A stretch of 5,601 bases of DNA, from positions 1-5,601 of the forward strand of contig CACZOS010000230.1 of the NCBI GenBank assembly GCA_902782815.1, written 5' to 3'. The notes beneath the pieces are model-generated. The model ran no database searches, was not told the origin of the DNA, and saw only the letters and a program-made list of their open reading frames with translations. This document shows positions 5,119-5,601 of the stretch, one piece after another. The position numbers were made by a program, and so were the translations under genes. Source of the DNA: an uncultured Lachnospiraceae bacterium. GTDB lineage: Bacteria > Bacillota > Clostridia > Lachnospirales > Lachnospiraceae. Numbering within the stretch: the stretch's first letter is position 1; the number at the start of each line of letters is the position of its first letter.

Positions 5119-5601
5119 TCATTTTAATGAATTCCCGAATATTCCGTTGATATACTGAATGTATTCTTTTTCTGTCATACCCGGTCCCTGATCATCATCA
5201 TATTCAAAACTATAAATATAAAATTCACTGTCTTCATAATGCTGGGTAACCTTGGTGACCCTGCCGTCTTCTATCTCATAGTCATACTCCCATTCCGGGA
5301 TGCCGTCGGGAATCAGGAATTCCTCCTTGGTCATGAACCCATCACTGTTGTAGGTGATGATCCGCTCTTCAGTTTCTTCAGAAATCTGCGAATCCTCATA
5401 AACAATATATTTTACTGAAGCGGTTTTGGAAAGATCCTTGTCATTGACCCCCTCATAGCTGTATTCATACACGGTTTTGTCCGCTTCATTTCCATCGACG
5501 ATGCTCTCCATTCTCACCAGCAGCCCGTCTTCGTCATACTCGTATTTCTCCGCCATTCCGTTCCAGTCGTAAAGGGTGAGCCTTCCCTGGTCATCGTACT
5601 C
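5119..5601 (-). CDS. YD/RHS-repeat-like acidic protein, C-terminal part (N terminus outside the window)
   Basis: The frame is open to the right edge, so the ATG at 5556 is an internal Met and the true start lies outside. The 160 visible residues are very acidic and rich in Tyr. They contain degenerate beta-strand repeats of the YD/RHS kind: YDDQGRLTLYDWNG at the edge, then YEYDEDGLLVRME, ITYNSDGFMTKEE, YDYEIEDGRVTKVTQ and finally FEYDDDQG. The tail MTEKEYIQYINGIFG is not repeat-like. YD repeats form extended beta structures in secreted or surface proteins and in the shells of RHS toxins. Here there is no toxin domain after the repeats, so a small secreted lipoprotein or wall protein is more likely, but its signal peptide cannot be checked. 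The function is unknown. It ends at the shared terminator. Confidence 0.75.
   Translation of the reverse strand, partial: EYDDQGRLTLYDWNGMAEKYEYDEDGLLVRMESIVDGNEADKTVYEYSYEGVNDKDLSKTASVKYIVYEDSQISEETEERIITYNSDGFMTKEEFLIPDGIPEWEYDYEIEDGRVTKVTQHYEDSEFYIYSFEYDDDQGPGMTEKEYIQYINGIFGNSLK

Noticed and set aside
5119..5556. Treating the repeat protein as a complete 145-residue gene starting at 5556
   Set aside because: The frame stays open to the window edge and the upstream residues continue the YD-like pattern, so the Met at 5556 is internal.

Overview
The window looks like chromosomal DNA from a Clostridia-type Firmicute, most likely Lachnospiraceae or a relative. This rests on the gene families (a DegV protein, a DhaS-like TetR regulator, an NRCH-type secreted nuclease with an Ada-like zinc tail), strong AGGAG/GGGAGG ribosome binding sites, a TTG start, and roughly balanced base composition. 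The assignment is inference from gene style. No species marker such as rRNA or a ribosomal protein gene is present.

Layout. Positions 1-2905 hold a minus-strand run of three genes, read from right to left: a DegV-family fatty-acid-binding protein (2051-2905), a Gfo/Idh/MocA oxidoreductase (987-1979) and a membrane-anchored, probably lipoprotein, DNA/RNA non-specific endonuclease with a C-terminal zinc-binding tail (40-993). The last two overlap by 7 bases. The run ends at a strong hairpin terminator at the window edge (1-38). A hairpin without a good T-tract lies between degV and the oxidoreductase. A TetR-family regulator (3092-3658) is divergent from degV across a 186-bp region with predicted overlapping promoters. 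It converges, with only 4 bp between stop codons, on a free methionine-(R)-sulfoxide reductase gene (3663-4115, minus). That gene is divergent from a short-chain dehydrogenase/reductase (4299-5057, plus, TTG start) across a 183-bp region with a recognisable promoter on each side. A bidirectional terminator (5074-5102) separates the SDR from the C-terminal part of a YD/RHS-repeat-like acidic protein (5119-5601, minus), which runs off the right edge.

How the genes relate. No single pathway joins them. The DegV-oxidoreductase-nuclease run may be co-transcribed, and the TetR protein is placed to control itself and possibly degV. The sulfoxide reductase and SDR appear to be independent housekeeping or metabolic genes. 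I see no RNA genes, insertion sequences, CRISPR arrays, phage genes or attachment sites, and no gene-free stretch longer than 300 bases. I found no convincing new multi-gene system. The most unusual items are the nuclease architecture, the shared regulator/degV control region and the truncated repeat protein.
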